Positions 54,151 through 63,861 of a DNA stretch of 64,000 bases are shown in pieces (the stretch's first letter is position 1; the number at the start of each line of letters is the position of its first letter). Under the pieces are notes generated by a model that worked only from the letters and a program-made list of their open reading frames with translations, was not told where the DNA came from and searched no databases. The stretch spans positions 216,694 to 280,693 of the forward strand of contig NZ_VJWE01000017.1 in assembly GCF_007993815.1 (NCBI RefSeq), read 5' to 3'. This DNA comes from Acidovorax delafieldii (GTDB lineage: Bacteria > Pseudomonadota > Gammaproteobacteria > Burkholderiales > Burkholderiaceae_C). Made by a program: the position numbers and the translations under genes.

Positions 54151-54513
54151 ATGCAATCGATCCTTGCCGTTGATGATTCACCTTCCATGCGCAAAATGGT
54201 GTCGTTCACCCTCACTGGTGCCGGCTATCACGTCGTGGAGGCAGTGGATGGGCAAGATGCCCTCGAAAAGGCTGAGACGCACAACATTGACCTGGTGCTG
54301 GCAGATCAGAACATGCCACGTCTTGATGGCATTGGCCTGACCCGCAAACTGCGCGAGCATCCCAAATTCAAGACCATTCCCATCCTGATCCTGACGACGG
54401 AGTCGAGCGATCAGATGAAGCAGGCGGGCCGCACAGCGGGTGCCACGGGATGGCTGGTAAAACCTTTTGATCCGAATCGCCTGATCGAAGTCATCCAGAA
54501 AGTGATCCGCTGA
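54151..54513 (+). CDS. chemotaxis response regulator CheY (copy 2)
   Basis: The 120-residue receiver has ILAVDDSPSMRKMV, the phospho-Asp in LVLADQNMPRLDGI, LILTTESS and GWLVKPFD. It is clearly different from CheY1. Trp replaces the motor-switching Tyr before VKPF, and the style is that of CheY partners of operon-encoded CheA. It could be a second output or a phosphate sink. GGAG precedes the ATG at 54151. It is followed by cheA after 40 bases. Confidence 0.92.
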   Translation: MQSILAVDDSPSMRKMVSFTLTGAGYHVVEAVDGQDALEKAETHNIDLVLADQNMPRLDGIGLTRKLREHPKFKTIPILILTTESSDQMKQAGRTAGATGWLVKPFDPNRLIEVIQKVIR

Positions 54514-54553
54514 GCCGGGTTGACTGAGATCATTTAGTACACAGGAGCCCACC

Positions 54554-56698
54554 ATGGCGGAAACCTACCAAGAAGGATCAGGTGCAGGCGCTGACTTCGA
54601 CCTCAGCCAGTTTTATCAGATCTTTTTCGAGGAAGCGGGTGAAAACCTCGACCAGATGGAGCAGATGCTCCTGAATCTGGACCTGAGCAGTGCCAACGAC
54701 GAAGAGCTCAACGGCATCTTCCGCTGCGCTCACTCGATCAAGGGAGGTTCTGCCACCTTCGGGTTTTCTGACGTGGCCGAGCTGACCCATCAGATGGAGT
54801 CCCTGCTCGACCGTCTGCGCCGGCATGAGCTGCAGCCCATCCCTCAGATGGTGGACGTCCTGCTGGAGTCAGCGGATGCTTCGCGCAGCCTGCTGGCACG
54901 GCATCAGGCGGGTGGACAAGGTGAGGCGGTTTCCACCACCTCCTTGGTTCGCCGAATCAGCGACCTGGCGGCAGGCTTGGTGCCCGGCGATGCTGCGTCT
55001 GCGGTCGTAGCGCCGCCTCCTCCTGCACCCGCGCCGGTGGCAGCAGCCCCGGCTCCTGCGCCGAAGGTTTCTGCGCCTGTTGTGCCAGGGCAGCCGCGGC
55101 AGCTGGAAATCCAGATCGGGCCACTGGACCGCCCCGAGCAGGCCGACGCGATCAAAGAATTGTTCCGAGACATTCCCGGTTTGGGGTCGATCCGCGATGT
55201 CCCGGGCAGCCAGGCCAATACGCGGGTCTTTGCGGTGGAAACGACGTCCACCAACGATGATCTGTTGGACCTGTTTGCGTTCCATGTTTCCAAGGAGCAG
55301 GTGCTGATTCGTGATGCTGCCGCTCCAGGTGACGCGGCCGCGGCAGATGCAGACGACGAGCCGGTGGTTGCCGTGGATACCTCCGGGGGCGAAGCGCCTT
55401 ATGGATTCTTCAACGGCGCACCCGGAGCACCCCATGGTGAGGCTGCGGCGGCTGCCCATGCGCCTGTCGCGCAAGCTCCCAAAGCTGCGCCCAAGGCGAG
55501 CGCCGAGCCCAAGGTGGCGATGCAGGCGCAGATGGAGTCCACCACCATCCGCGTGGATGTGAAGAAGGTCGATCAACTGATCAACCTGGTGGGTGAGTTG
55601 GTGATCACGCAGGCCATGTTGGCGCAGAACAGCCGGGGCCTCGATGCTGGGGCCTACCAGCAATTGCTGGCCGGGTTGGCAGATCTGGATCGCAACACGC
55701 GCGACCTCCAAGAGTCGGTGATGTCGATCCGCATGATTCCAATGTCCATCGTTTTCAGCCGCTTCCCGCGCATGCTGCGCGATCTGGCGAACAAGCTGGG
55801 CAAGAAGGTGGAGCTGGTGACCCTGGGTGAAGCCACCGAACTGGACAAGGGCTTGGTCGAAAAGATCACCGACCCGCTGACCCACTTGGTGCGTAACAGC
55901 TGCGACCACGGTATTGAAATGCCTGCCGATCGTCTCGCCAAGGGCAAATCCGAGCACGGCACCATCACCTTGTCGGCGTCGCACCAAGGTGGGTCGATCG
56001 TGATCGAGGTGCGTGACGATGGTCGTGGCCTGTCGCGCGAGAAGATCCTCAGCAAGGCCCAGGAGCGCGGTATCGAGGTGTCTGATCAGATGAGCGATGC
56101 CGATGTCTGGCAGCTGATTTTTGCTCCAGGCTTCTCCACGGCCGATGAGGTGACCGATGTGTCAGGCCGTGGGGTCGGCATGGACGTGGTCAAACGCAAT
56201 ATCGCAGCGCTCAACGGCTCGGTAGAGATCGATTCTGCAGAGGGCTACGGCATGAAGGTGTCCGTTCGCCTACCGCTGACGCTCGCCATCATGGATGGCA
56301 TGTCGGTGGGGGTGGGCGAAGAGGTTTACATCCTTCCCTTGTCGTCGGTGGTGGAATCGTTCCAGGTCAATGCGGACGATGTCAGCACCGTGGCGCAAGG
56401 CTCGCAGCTGGTCAAGGTGCGCGACGAATACATGCCTGTCATCGCGCTGGAGAAGATCTTCCAGGTTCCGCGCTTTGATCTCAACAAATCCAGCAACATC
56501 ATGGTTGTGGTCGAGGCTGACGGAAGCCGTGTGGCCTTGCTGGTGGATGAGTTGCTCGGCCAGCACCAGGTGGTCGTCAAGAATCTGGAATCGAACTATC
56601 GCAAGGTGCCCAATGTGTCGGGCGCCACCATTTTGGGTGACGGCACCGTGGCCTTGATTTTGGACACGGGTGGCTTGGTGCGTCGGGCGCGCCACTAG
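54554..56698 (+). CDS. cheA: chemotaxis histidine kinase CheA
   Basis: The 714-residue protein has the P1 phosphotransfer domain with His 60 in [17 protein letters not shown] CheY-binding P2-like region with [21 protein letters not shown] lies near residues 175-255, flanked by Ala/Pro linkers. P3 dimerisation ([22 protein letters not shown]) and the ATP-binding P4 ([36 protein letters not shown]) follow. P5 is the CheW-like end ([13 protein letters not shown]). It takes signals from receptors and phosphorylates CheY and CheB. No receptor gene is nearby. Confidence 0.96.
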   Translation: MAETYQEGSGAGADFDLSQFYQIFFEEAGENLDQMEQMLLNLDLSSANDEELNGIFRCAHSIKGGSATFGFSDVAELTHQMESLLDRLRRHELQPIPQMVDVLLESADASRSLLARHQAGGQGEAVSTTSLVRRISDLAAGLVPGDAASAVVAPPPPAPAPVAAAPAPAPKVSAPVVPGQPRQLEIQIGPLDRPEQADAIKELFRDIPGLGSIRDVPGSQANTRVFAVETTSTNDDLLDLFAFHVSKEQVLIRDAAAPGDAAAADADDEPVVAVDTSGGEAPYGFFNGAPGAPHGEAAAAAHAPVAQAPKAAPKASAEPKVAMQAQMESTTIRVDVKKVDQLINLVGELVITQAMLAQNSRGLDAGAYQQLLAGLADLDRNTRDLQESVMSIRMIPMSIVFSRFPRMLRDLANKLGKKVELVTLGEATELDKGLVEKITDPLTHLVRNSCDHGIEMPADRLAKGKSEHGTITLSASHQGGSIVIEVRDDGRGLSREKILSKAQERGIEVSDQMSDADVWQLIFAPGFSTADEVTDVSGRGVGMDVVKRNIAALNGSVEIDSAEGYGMKVSVRLPLTLAIMDGMSVGVGEEVYILPLSSVVESFQVNADDVSTVAQGSQLVKVRDEYMPVIALEKIFQVPRFDLNKSSNIMVVVEADGSRVALLVDELLGQHQVVVKNLESNYRKVPNVSGATILGDGTVALILDTGGLVRRARH

Positions 56699-56753
56699 AT
56701 ACAGGTGCGGGCGCCCCTGGGGGCGCTGCGCCGCCATGAAAGGAGAATGCACC

Positions 56754-57242
56754 ATGAGTGTGATCGGTAAAACTGCAGACGCTGCACCAACGGGTGCTCG
56801 TGAATATCTGACGTTCCGCCTCGACCAGGAAGAGTACGGCATCGACATCCTGAAGGTGCAGGAAATCCGGGGCTACGAACCTCCCACCCGCATTGCGAAC
56901 GCGCCAGACTTCATCAAGGGCGTGGTCAATTTGCGCGGCACGATTGTTCCCATCGTGGACATGCGCATTAAGTTCAACTGTGCGCAGGCGGACTACAACA
57001 GTTTCACTGTGGTCATCATCCTCAACCTGCGCAACCGTGTGGTGGGCATTGTGGTGGATTCGGTGAGCGATGTGATGGAGTTGACGCCAGAGAGCATCCG
57101 TTCGGCCCCTGATATCGAGAGTGCGATCGACAACAGCTGCATCTTGGGCTTGGGGTCCGTGGGCGAGCGCATGCTGATCTTGCTGGATATTGAAAAGCTC
57201 ATGTCCAGCGTGGACATGGGCTTGGTGACCGCCAACGAATAA
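56754..57242 (+). CDS. cheW: chemotaxis coupling protein CheW
   Basis: The 162-residue protein has [59 protein letters not shown] sequence, classic CheW, and [16 protein letters not shown] [14 protein letters not shown]. It couples receptors to CheA. AAAGGAG precedes the ATG. It lies 55 bases after cheA; there is no mcp gene between it and cheR, where one is often found. Confidence 0.95.
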   Translation: MSVIGKTADAAPTGAREYLTFRLDQEEYGIDILKVQEIRGYEPPTRIANAPDFIKGVVNLRGTIVPIVDMRIKFNCAQADYNSFTVVIILNLRNRVVGIVVDSVSDVMELTPESIRSAPDIESAIDNSCILGLGSVGERMLILLDIEKLMSSVDMGLVTANE

Positions 57243-57345
57243 GGCGTAGCAGTCAGCAGCCAGTGGTGGCGCAGGCGCATGTCAGGCTGTGAGCTGTGCT
57301 CACAGACCTTTTGGAGCGAACAGGACTTCCCCTCGGACGATCAAT

Positions 57346-58251
57346 ATGGCCCAAACCACCAGTGCTTCGGCGTCAGTCCGGTCAGGCCCAGCCCGGGTAG
57401 ATCCTGCGTATGCCGCAGCCGCAGCGCCCTCTGGCCCTCTGGCCCAGGGGCGAGAATTTGTCTGGACCAATGCAGACTTTGCCCGTGTGCAGGCGCTGAT
57501 CTATCAGCGCGCTGGCATCAGCTTGCATGATGGCAAACACGCCATGGTGTACAGCCGCCTGTCGCGGCGGCTGCGCGACACGGGGCACACCAGCTTTCAC
57601 GACTACCTGAGCTGGCTGGAGAACCATGACGGGCCGGAGTGGCAGGAGTTCGTGAATGCGCTGACCACCAACCTCACGGCATTCTTTCGCGAGCAGCATC
57701 ATTTCGAGATTTTCGCGTCGCACCTGCGCTCCAAGCCATCCGCCAACTGGCGGGTTTGGTGCAACGCTGCCTCCACGGGCGAAGAGCCTTACTCCATCGT
57801 GATCACCGCGTTGGAGGCGCTCGGCGCCAACGCATCTTTCAAACTGACAGCCAGCGACATTGATTCGCGCGTGCTGGCCACCGCGGCGCAGGGCGTGTAC
57901 CGGCTCGACGGTGTGAAGGGCTTGAGCCCTGAGCGCTTGCAGAAATTCTTTCTCAAAGGCAAAGGCGGGAACGCGGGCATGGTCCGCGCCAAGCCGGAGT
58001 TGCGGCGCGCCATCGACTTCATGAGTGTGAATCTCATCCGCGACGATTGGCCATTCAAGGAGCCCTTTGACGTGGTTTTCTGCCGTAATGTGATGATTTA
58101 CTTTGATGCCCCTACACAGCGGCGCGTGTTGGAAAGAATCCACCGCGTGCTCAAGCCGGGTGGCATGTTGTTTGTGGGGCACGCCGAGAACTTCAGCGAG
58201 TCCAAAGACCTGTTCACCCTGCGTGGCAAGACGGTGTACGAGCGCCGCTGA
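57346..58251 (+). CDS. cheR: chemotaxis methyltransferase CheR
   Basis: The 301-residue protein has an N-terminal helical domain (about residues 40-110, with FVNALTTNLTAFFREQHHFEIF). The SAM-binding domain shows WCNAASTGEEPYSI, ASDIDSRVLATAAQGVY, DVVFCRNVMIYFD and LKPGGMLFVGHAENF. It methylates receptor glutamates. The start MAQTTSA at 57346 follows family alignment; the extra residues upstream look like leader. It is 103 bases after cheW. Confidence 0.94.
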   Translation: MAQTTSASASVRSGPARVDPAYAAAAAPSGPLAQGREFVWTNADFARVQALIYQRAGISLHDGKHAMVYSRLSRRLRDTGHTSFHDYLSWLENHDGPEWQEFVNALTTNLTAFFREQHHFEIFASHLRSKPSANWRVWCNAASTGEEPYSIVITALEALGANASFKLTASDIDSRVLATAAQGVYRLDGVKGLSPERLQKFFLKGKGGNAGMVRAKPELRRAIDFMSVNLIRDDWPFKEPFDVVFCRNVMIYFDAPTQRRVLERIHRVLKPGGMLFVGHAENFSESKDLFTLRGKTVYERR

Positions 58252-58281
58252 CCTGTCCATGTTGTCCTGCACATTGCAACC

Positions 58282-59031
58282 ATGACCAACATTCAAACAG
58301 GTTCATCCCCTTCCAATGCTACTGCTGTGCCCGGCAGTTCCGAAAGGCGCCGCGCTCCGCGTATTGCGCCGCTGAGTGCCGATATCTACAGCTCTGGCAA
58401 CGGGCCCGCGCGCGAGTCGTCGCTGCAGGAGCTCAAGGCCCGCAGCCGCAAGCCAGGAGAGGCCTCGTTTTTTTACCTTGATCACCACTTCCAGCACAAC
58501 GCGGTGAAGGTGCTGCCTGGTGAGTATTTCGTGTCGGATGAGAACATGGTCATCATGACCGTGCTCGGCTCATGCATCGCTGCCTGCCTGTGGGACAGCC
58601 GCGCACGTGTGGGAGGAATGAACCATTTCATGCTGCCGGACGGCGATCTGGCGGACGCATCCGGGCGTTATGGTTCCTACGCGATGGAGCTGTTGATCAA
58701 TGAAATGCTCAAGCTCGGTGCACGCCGTGAAACCATGCAGGCCAAGATTTTTGGTGGGGCCCAGGTGATGCACAACTTCACCACCATGAATGTGGGTGAG
58801 CGCAACACGAATTTTGTGTTGAACTATTTGCACACTGAGCGCATTCCGATCGTCTCCGAGGACGTGCTCGACATCTATCCGCGCAAGGTGGTTTTCTTTC
58901 CAGTGACTGGCAAAGCGATGGTGAAACGGTTGGCGCATGCCCATCCCGAAGCCCTCGTGGCCCAGGAGGTTCGTGGCAACGCGGCCACTGTTGCCAAGAC
59001 CACGTCGGGTGGTTCTGTGGATCTGTTTTGA
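58282..59031 (+). CDS. cheD: chemoreceptor glutamine deamidase CheD
   Basis: The 249-residue protein has a long charged N-terminal part (first about 70 residues). The CheD core follows, with the catalytic Cys in VLGSCIAACLWD and His in VGGMNHFMLPDG, then GGAQVMHNFTTMNVGERN. After the core there is an extension that ends GGSVDLF. The last six residues equal those of the CheZ-like protein upstream. It deamidates receptor glutamines. It begins 30 bases after cheR. Confidence 0.94.
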   Translation: MTNIQTGSSPSNATAVPGSSERRRAPRIAPLSADIYSSGNGPARESSLQELKARSRKPGEASFFYLDHHFQHNAVKVLPGEYFVSDENMVIMTVLGSCIAACLWDSRARVGGMNHFMLPDGDLADASGRYGSYAMELLINEMLKLGARRETMQAKIFGGAQVMHNFTTMNVGERNTNFVLNYLHTERIPIVSEDVLDIYPRKVVFFPVTGKAMVKRLAHAHPEALVAQEVRGNAATVAKTTSGGSVDLF

Positions 59032-59046
59032 TAAAGGTTTGAGTTA

Positions 59047-60153
59047 ATGAGCAGGAAAATCCGGGTGATCGTGGTGGACGATTCGGCGCTGGTCCGGAGT
59101 CTGCTGTCAGAGATCATCAACCGCCAGCGGGACATGGAGTGCATTGGCACGGCCAACGACCCTCTGGTGGCGCGCGAGATGATTCGCGAATTGGATCCGG
59201 ATGTCATCACCCTGGACGTTGAAATGCCACGCATGGACGGCATTGATTTTCTGGGGCGCTTGATGCGTCTGCGGCCCACTCCGGTAGTGATGATCTCCAC
59301 GCTGACCGAGCGTGGCGCGGAGGTCACCATGAAGGCCCTGGAGTTGGGCGCCGTCGACTTTGTGGCCAAACCGCGTGTGGGGCTGGCCAGCGGGCTCAAC
59401 GATTTGGCGGCACAGATTGTGGACAAGATCCGCGTTGCTGCCGTCGCACAAGTGCGCCGCGCCCCTGTGCGTGATGCAGGCCCAGCCTCCAGTGTTGTGG
59501 GGGGCACTCCTTTGCCCCACGCCGTACCCGCAGCTGGTCTGCTGGGTCGCCTTTCCACTGAAAAGCTCATCTGCATTGGGGCGTCCACCGGTGGTACCGA
59601 AGCCATCAAGGAGGTGCTGGTCCAGATGCCTGCGGATTCGCCCGCGATCGTGATCACCCAGCACATGCCTCCCGGGTTCACTACCAGTTTTGCGGCCCGT
59701 TTGAACGGGTTGTGCCAGATCACCGTCAAGGAGGCGGTGAATGGCGAGCGGATTCTGCCCGGCCATGCCTACATCGCACCGGGCGGCACACAGTTCCATG
59801 TGGCGCGCAGTGGCGCCAACTATGTGGCGGTGGTGGACGATGGCCCTCCGGTCAATCGCCACAAGCCCTCGGTCGAGGTACTCTTCAAGTCCGCAGCGGC
59901 GGTGGTGGGGCGCAACGCGTTTGGCATCATGCTCACGGGCATGGGCAACGATGGCGCTGTTGCCATGCGGGAGATGAAAGACGCCGGCAGCTACAACTAT
60001 GTGCAGGATGAGGCGACCTGCATCGTGTTTGGCATGCCGCGGGAAGCCATTGCCCACGGTGCCGCCGACGAGGTGCTGCCGCTGGGGCAGATTGCTCCTG
60101 CCTTGATTGCCCGGTTGCGCGGAACAACGGACCGCCTGCACCACCGGATTTAA
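59047..60153 (+). CDS. cheB: chemotaxis methylesterase CheB
   Basis: The 368-residue protein has a receiver domain ([15 protein letters not shown], phospho-Asp in [14 protein letters not shown]) and the methylesterase domain with the catalytic triad: Ser in GASTGGTEA, His in [10 protein letters not shown], Asp in GMGNDGA. It removes receptor methyl groups and is activated by CheA. It is the last gene of the che operon and converges with the ABC-F gene; the 80 bases between (60154-60233) have a CTGGCGG/CCGCCAG hairpin without a T run. Confidence 0.96.
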   Translation: MSRKIRVIVVDDSALVRSLLSEIINRQRDMECIGTANDPLVAREMIRELDPDVITLDVEMPRMDGIDFLGRLMRLRPTPVVMISTLTERGAEVTMKALELGAVDFVAKPRVGLASGLNDLAAQIVDKIRVAAVAQVRRAPVRDAGPASSVVGGTPLPHAVPAAGLLGRLSTEKLICIGASTGGTEAIKEVLVQMPADSPAIVITQHMPPGFTTSFAARLNGLCQITVKEAVNGERILPGHAYIAPGGTQFHVARSGANYVAVVDDGPPVNRHKPSVEVLFKSAAAVVGRNAFGIMLTGMGNDGAVAMREMKDAGSYNYVQDEATCIVFGMPREAIAHGAADEVLPLGQIAPALIARLRGTTDRLHHRI

Positions 60154-60233
60154 GGGCGATTACCGAGCCCTGGCGGCGGGCCTTCACCATGTGTGTCCCC
60201 GCCAGAGCCTCGCGCCATGAACCGGTTTGGCGC

Positions 60234-62135
60234 CTATTCAGAGAGTGCTGTCCAGCGCTCCAACGCGGTCATCAGCTCCTCGTCGATGGCGGCTGCTCGG
60301 CTTGTCATGGCTGCCGCGCGTGTGGGGTCGGTACCAAAGAGTGAGCCGTCGGAAAGTGCGTCTTGAAGGGATTTCTGTTCCGTCTCTAGTGCACTGATCA
60401 GACCAGGCAGTTGATCCAGTTCGCGCTGCTCTTTGTAACTCAGCTTCTTTTTTGATAGCTGTGCAGGCTTATTTGATGTGCGCTCCGGCGTGCTTTGATC
60501 TGAAACTTCCGGTGTAGGTGGTTTGGAGGACGTTGCAGCAGCAGCTTGCAGTGACCGACTGCGTTTGGATTGGAGCAACCAGTCTTGTACGCCGCCTTCG
60601 TACTCGCGCCACAGGCCGTTGCCTTCAAAAGCGAGGGTGCTGGTCACCACGTTGTCGAGAAAGGTGCGGTCGTGGCTGACCAAGAACACCGTGCCTTCGT
60701 AGTTTTCGAGCAATTCCTCCAGCAGGTCCAGGGTGTCAATGTCCAGGTCGTTCGTGGGCTCATCCAGCACCAGCACATTGGCCGGTCGGGCGAACAGCCG
60801 GGCGAGCAGCAGGCGGTTGCGTTCCCCGCCGGACAGCGACCGCACTGGGGAGTGCGCGCGCGCGGGGGAGAACAGAAAGTCGCTCAGATAGCTCTTGACG
60901 TGTTTGCGCTGATTGCCGATCTCGATCCATTCGCTGCCAGGGCTGATGAAGTCTTCCAATGTGGCGTCGAGGTTGACAGCGTGGCGCATCTGGTCAAAGT
61001 AGGCTACTTGCAGGTTCGCTCCCTGCCGGATGGTGCCCTTGTCGGCCTGCAGTTCGCCCAAGATAATCTTGAGCAGCGTGGTTTTACCGGCGCCGTTCGG
61101 GCCGATCAAGCCCACTTTGTCCCCGCGCAGTATCGTCCCGGAGAAATTGTGAACGATGGTTTTGTCGCCGAAGGCTTTGCTCACTCCTTGCAGTTCCGCC
61201 ACGATCTTGCCCTGGTAGCCGTTGGAGCTTCCGGTGGCGACATCCATGCGCACACTGCCAACGACCTCACGGCGAGCCTCCCGCCGGGCGCGTAACTGTT
61301 CCAAGCGGCTGATACGGCTCTGGCTGCGGGTGCGGCGCGCTTCCACACCACGCCGAATCCAGATTTCTTCTTGTGCCAGGAGCTTGTCGGCCTTGGCGGC
61401 GATCACTGCCTCCTGCGCCAACTGCTCTTCTTTCTGAATCTGGTATTGAGCAAAGTTACCGGGGTAGGAGCGCAATTGACCGCGGTCCAACTCCACGATG
61501 CGGGTGGCCACACGGTCAAGGAACGACCGGTCGTGGGTGATGGTCACGACGCTGCCCGGAAAGTCCAGCAGCAGGTCTTCCAGCCACTCGATGGAGTCCA
61601 GATCCAGGTGGTTGGTGGGTTCGTCGAGCAGCAACACGTCAGGGCGTGCCACCAGCGCCTGCGCCAGCGCCACGCGTTTTTTGGTGCCGCCAGAGAGTGC
61701 TCCGACCACGGCTTCCGGGTCGAGATGCAACCTCTGCAGGGTTTCTTCTACACGCTGCTCCCAGTTCCAGGCGTCGTAGGCCTCGATCTCCGATTGCAAT
61801 GCATCCAGATCCAGTCCATCCGCCCCCGAGAGGTATTGATCGCGGATAGCGATCACGCGTTGCAGGCCTTCGGAGGCTGCCTTGAAAATGGTGGCATCGG
61901 GGTCTAACGTCGGCTCCTGTGCGACGAAGGCAATGCGTACCCCCTGCTGAACTTGCAAAGAGCCATCATCCGGCTTGGCAAGTCCTCCCAGGATTTTGAG
62001 AAGGGAAGACTTTCCCGCGCCATTGCGGCCAATCAGGCCAACCCGCTCAGCGGTCTCCAGGGAAAAGCCGGCGTGATCCAGCAGTGCAACATGCCCAAAT
62101 GCGAGTTGGGCGTCCAGTAAGGTGATAAGTGCCAT
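60234..62135 (-). CDS. uup: ABC-F family ATPase (Uup-like)
   Basis: The 633-residue protein has two ABC ATPase domains and no membrane segment: Walker A GRNGAGKSS with LSGGTKKRVALAQALV, then GPNGAGKTT with LSGGERNRLLLARLF. An inter-domain linker rich in Arg/Lys and a C-terminal coiled coil (KKLSYKEQRELDQLPGLISALETEQKSLQ) complete it, the Uup form. Such proteins act on ribosomes or on branched DNA. The linker between the second ATPase domain and the coiled coil includes residues made by an interspersed repeat (60447-60486). It begins 126 bases downstream of ribD. Confidence 0.9.
   Translation of the reverse strand: MALITLLDAQLAFGHVALLDHAGFSLETAERVGLIGRNGAGKSSLLKILGGLAKPDDGSLQVQQGVRIAFVAQEPTLDPDATIFKAASEGLQRVIAIRDQYLSGADGLDLDALQSEIEAYDAWNWEQRVEETLQRLHLDPEAVVGALSGGTKKRVALAQALVARPDVLLLDEPTNHLDLDSIEWLEDLLLDFPGSVVTITHDRSFLDRVATRIVELDRGQLRSYPGNFAQYQIQKEEQLAQEAVIAAKADKLLAQEEIWIRRGVEARRTRSQSRISRLEQLRARREARREVVGSVRMDVATGSSNGYQGKIVAELQGVSKAFGDKTIVHNFSGTILRGDKVGLIGPNGAGKTTLLKIILGELQADKGTIRQGANLQVAYFDQMRHAVNLDATLEDFISPGSEWIEIGNQRKHVKSYLSDFLFSPARAHSPVRSLSGGERNRLLLARLFARPANVLVLDEPTNDLDIDTLDLLEELLENYEGTVFLVSHDRTFLDNVVTSTLAFEGNGLWREYEGGVQDWLLQSKRSRSLQAAAATSSKPPTPEVSDQSTPERTSNKPAQLSKKKLSYKEQRELDQLPGLISALETEQKSLQDALSDGSLFGTDPTRAAAMTSRAAAIDEELMTALERWTALSE
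60447..60486 (-). repeat. short interspersed repeat, copy inside the ABC-F gene
   Basis: Read on the minus strand the stretch starts GAGCGCACATC and ends CAGCTATCAAAAAAG, like the ends of the copies at 16692-16732 and 39855-39900. It is translated as part of the linker before the C-terminal coiled coil, a region free to vary. The inner part is only loosely similar. Confidence 0.4.
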
Positions 62136-62260
62136 AGAGCGGGATTATCCGTGTCGCGCTCTGGCGGGATTTTTTGCGCCAGTCACATGATGGAGTGACA
62201 GCCGGTCGGGCGTAACTTTGATTGGCGGAAAATTCCGCGATCAGTTGCGCAGCGATTTCT

Positions 62261-63358
62261 TCAGAACCTGTCGCGCCCCTGCAAGCGTGCAAGGACGCGC
62301 AGGTCTTCCCCGATCCTGTCTACCGTATGGAAGCTGAGGGCATGTGCCTCGGCAAGTGTCGCCAAGGGAGCTATCTGGGCCAATCCCATTCCCTCGCCCA
62401 TCAGCTTGGGGGCGAGATAGACCAGTAGTTCATCGACCAGTCCTTCGCGCAGCAGCGAGCCATTGAGCTTGTAACCTGCTTCCACGTGCAGTTCATTGAT
62501 CTCCCTGCGCCCGAGGTCTTGCACCATCGCAGGTAAGTCCACCTTGCCGGCACTATTCGGCATTGTGATTACGGTGGCGCCAAGGGCTTCGAGCGCTCTG
62601 CGTTTTTTCTCGTGTGCAAAGGCTGTGTAGATATAGACCGACCGGTTCGCTGCGAAAAGCAAGGCATCCAGAGGAACAGCTAGCTCGCTATCCACCAAAA
62701 CGAGTGCGGGTTGCCGATCGGTGGGTACATCCCGCACATCCAGTCGTGGGTTATCTGCGAGTACGGTCCCGATGCCGGTCAACACCGCGCAAGCCCTTGC
62801 GCGCCATGCATGTCCGTCGGTACGAGCGGCGGGACCGGTGATCCATTGGCTTGCTCCATTGGGCAAGGCGGTCACACCGTCGAGCGAGGCGGCTGCTTTC
62901 ATGCGGACCCAGGGCGTTTTTCGAATCATCCGACTGAAAAATCCCAGGTTCAGCTCCCTGGATGCTTCCGCTCCTTGCCCTACCTCTACAGCTACCCCCG
63001 CCGCACGCAGGCGCGCAAACCCATTGCCCGCCACTGCGGGGTTGGGGTCGGCAATCGATGCGACGACCTTGGCGATACCTGCCTTAGTGAGTGCATCGCA
63101 GCAAGGACCCGTACGTCCATGGTGTGAGCAAGGTTCTAGCGTGACGTAGGCGGTAGCACCTTGAGGGGAATAGCCTCTCTGCTCTGCGTCGCGCAGAGCC
63201 ATCACCTCCGCATGTGGCCCCCCCGCGCGCTGGGTGGACCCCTGGCCAATGATAGTGCCGTCGTGGTCGACGAGCACGCAGCCCACGCGGGGGTTGGGCG
63301 ATGTCCTGTAGAGAGCCTCATGGGCAAGATCCAATGCCGCCTTGGTGTAATCCGTCAT
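62261..63358 (-). CDS. ribD: riboflavin biosynthesis bifunctional deaminase/reductase RibD
   Basis: The 365-residue protein has an N-terminal deaminase domain, with the zinc ligands in GPHAEVMAL and EPCSHHGRTGPCCDAL. A C-terminal NADPH-dependent reductase domain follows, with WVRMKAAASLDGVTALPNGASQWITG and NELHVEAGYKLNGSLL. It converts the first riboflavin precursor in two steps. Family length is about 360-380. The start at 63358 leaves no extra N-terminal sequence. The 125-base interval to the ABC-F gene (62136-62260) holds no gene. Confidence 0.94.
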   Translation of the reverse strand: MTDYTKAALDLAHEALYRTSPNPRVGCVLVDHDGTIIGQGSTQRAGGPHAEVMALRDAEQRGYSPQGATAYVTLEPCSHHGRTGPCCDALTKAGIAKVVASIADPNPAVAGNGFARLRAAGVAVEVGQGAEASRELNLGFFSRMIRKTPWVRMKAAASLDGVTALPNGASQWITGPAARTDGHAWRARACAVLTGIGTVLADNPRLDVRDVPTDRQPALVLVDSELAVPLDALLFAANRSVYIYTAFAHEKKRRALEALGATVITMPNSAGKVDLPAMVQDLGRREINELHVEAGYKLNGSLLREGLVDELLVYLAPKLMGEGMGLAQIAPLATLAEAHALSFHTVDRIGEDLRVLARLQGRDRF

Positions 63359-63524
63359 GGTTGGTGTCGATGAAAAAGCGACTGGTACGGGTTGTAGTCA
63401 CAGCAGCTTACGCGACGTTCGCGAGATGGCTGTTGACGCAATGCTTATGGAGACCGCCAGAAAGAGCGTGGCTTTCCTGTTCCTGGATGCCTTGGAGGCC
63501 GCGGTGACGGGCCTGCGGGACTGA
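63357..63524 (+). CDS. possible 55-residue small protein (doubtful)
   Basis: An open frame from the ATG 63357 (or 33 residues later in sense, ATG 63426) runs to a TGA at 63522-63524. The later part, REMAVDAMLMETARKSV, is amphipathic and would make a plausible helix. There is no ribosome binding site of note and no known family comes to mind. An open frame on the opposite strand covers the same bases. It could equally be the 3' remnant of a lost gene. Confidence 0.15.
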   Translation: MVGVDEKATGTGCSHSSLRDVREMAVDAMLMETARKSVAFLFLDALEAAVTGLRD

Positions 63525-63574
63525 ATCTCTAATCGCATGAGCGGGGCTGAGACGGGCAACCTCCTGGGTTTACC

Positions 63575-63603
63575 CTGCTGCCTGTTGTAAACCGTGCTAT
63601 AGT
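63575..63603 (+). promoter_or_regulatory. tandem promoter copy 1
   Basis: The -10 element is TATAGT (63598-63603). The -35 (CTGCTG, 63575-63580) is poor. The sequence downstream, GGGCTTCGCT, matches copies 2 and 3. Confidence 0.45.
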
Positions 63604-63724
63604 CGAGGGCTTCGCTACTGAGACCTGAGTGCAAAAGTGTTGGGGTCGATGGGGTGGTTTGTGGTGGTGCTTAGGTGCTGCGGCAGATGACCCGGAAGGT
63701 CGGCGAAGAAAGTTTGGTTTTGTC

Positions 63725-63753
63725 TTCTTGGTGGTTAAAAACCGGTATAGAAT
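63725..63753 (+). promoter_or_regulatory. tandem promoter copy 2
   Basis: The -10 is TAGAAT (63748-63753) and the -35 TTCTTG (63725-63730) with a 17-base spacer. CAAGGCTTCGCT follows as in copy 3. Confidence 0.55.
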
Positions 63754-63831
63754 ACAAGGCTTCGCTCGGTGGAGATGGTTGCCGCGAATTGCAGGTGATC
63801 GTTGAAGCGGGGTGAAAAAGAAAGCAAAAGT

Positions 63832-63861
63832 TTGACAGTTCTTAAAAAACTGTGCTAGAAT
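63832..63861 (+). promoter_or_regulatory. tandem promoter copy 3 (strong sigma-70 type)
   Basis: TTGACA (63832-63837, perfect -35), an 18-base spacer and TAGAAT (63856-63861). An A-rich stretch (63814-63830) lies upstream like an UP element, and CAAGGCTTCGCT follows. This is the strongest promoter of the three. Confidence 0.75.

Noticed and set aside
63398..63634. 78-residue open frame on the minus strand
   Set aside because: Ser/Arg-rich, unknown composition, overlaps the promoter copy 1; no ribosome binding site.
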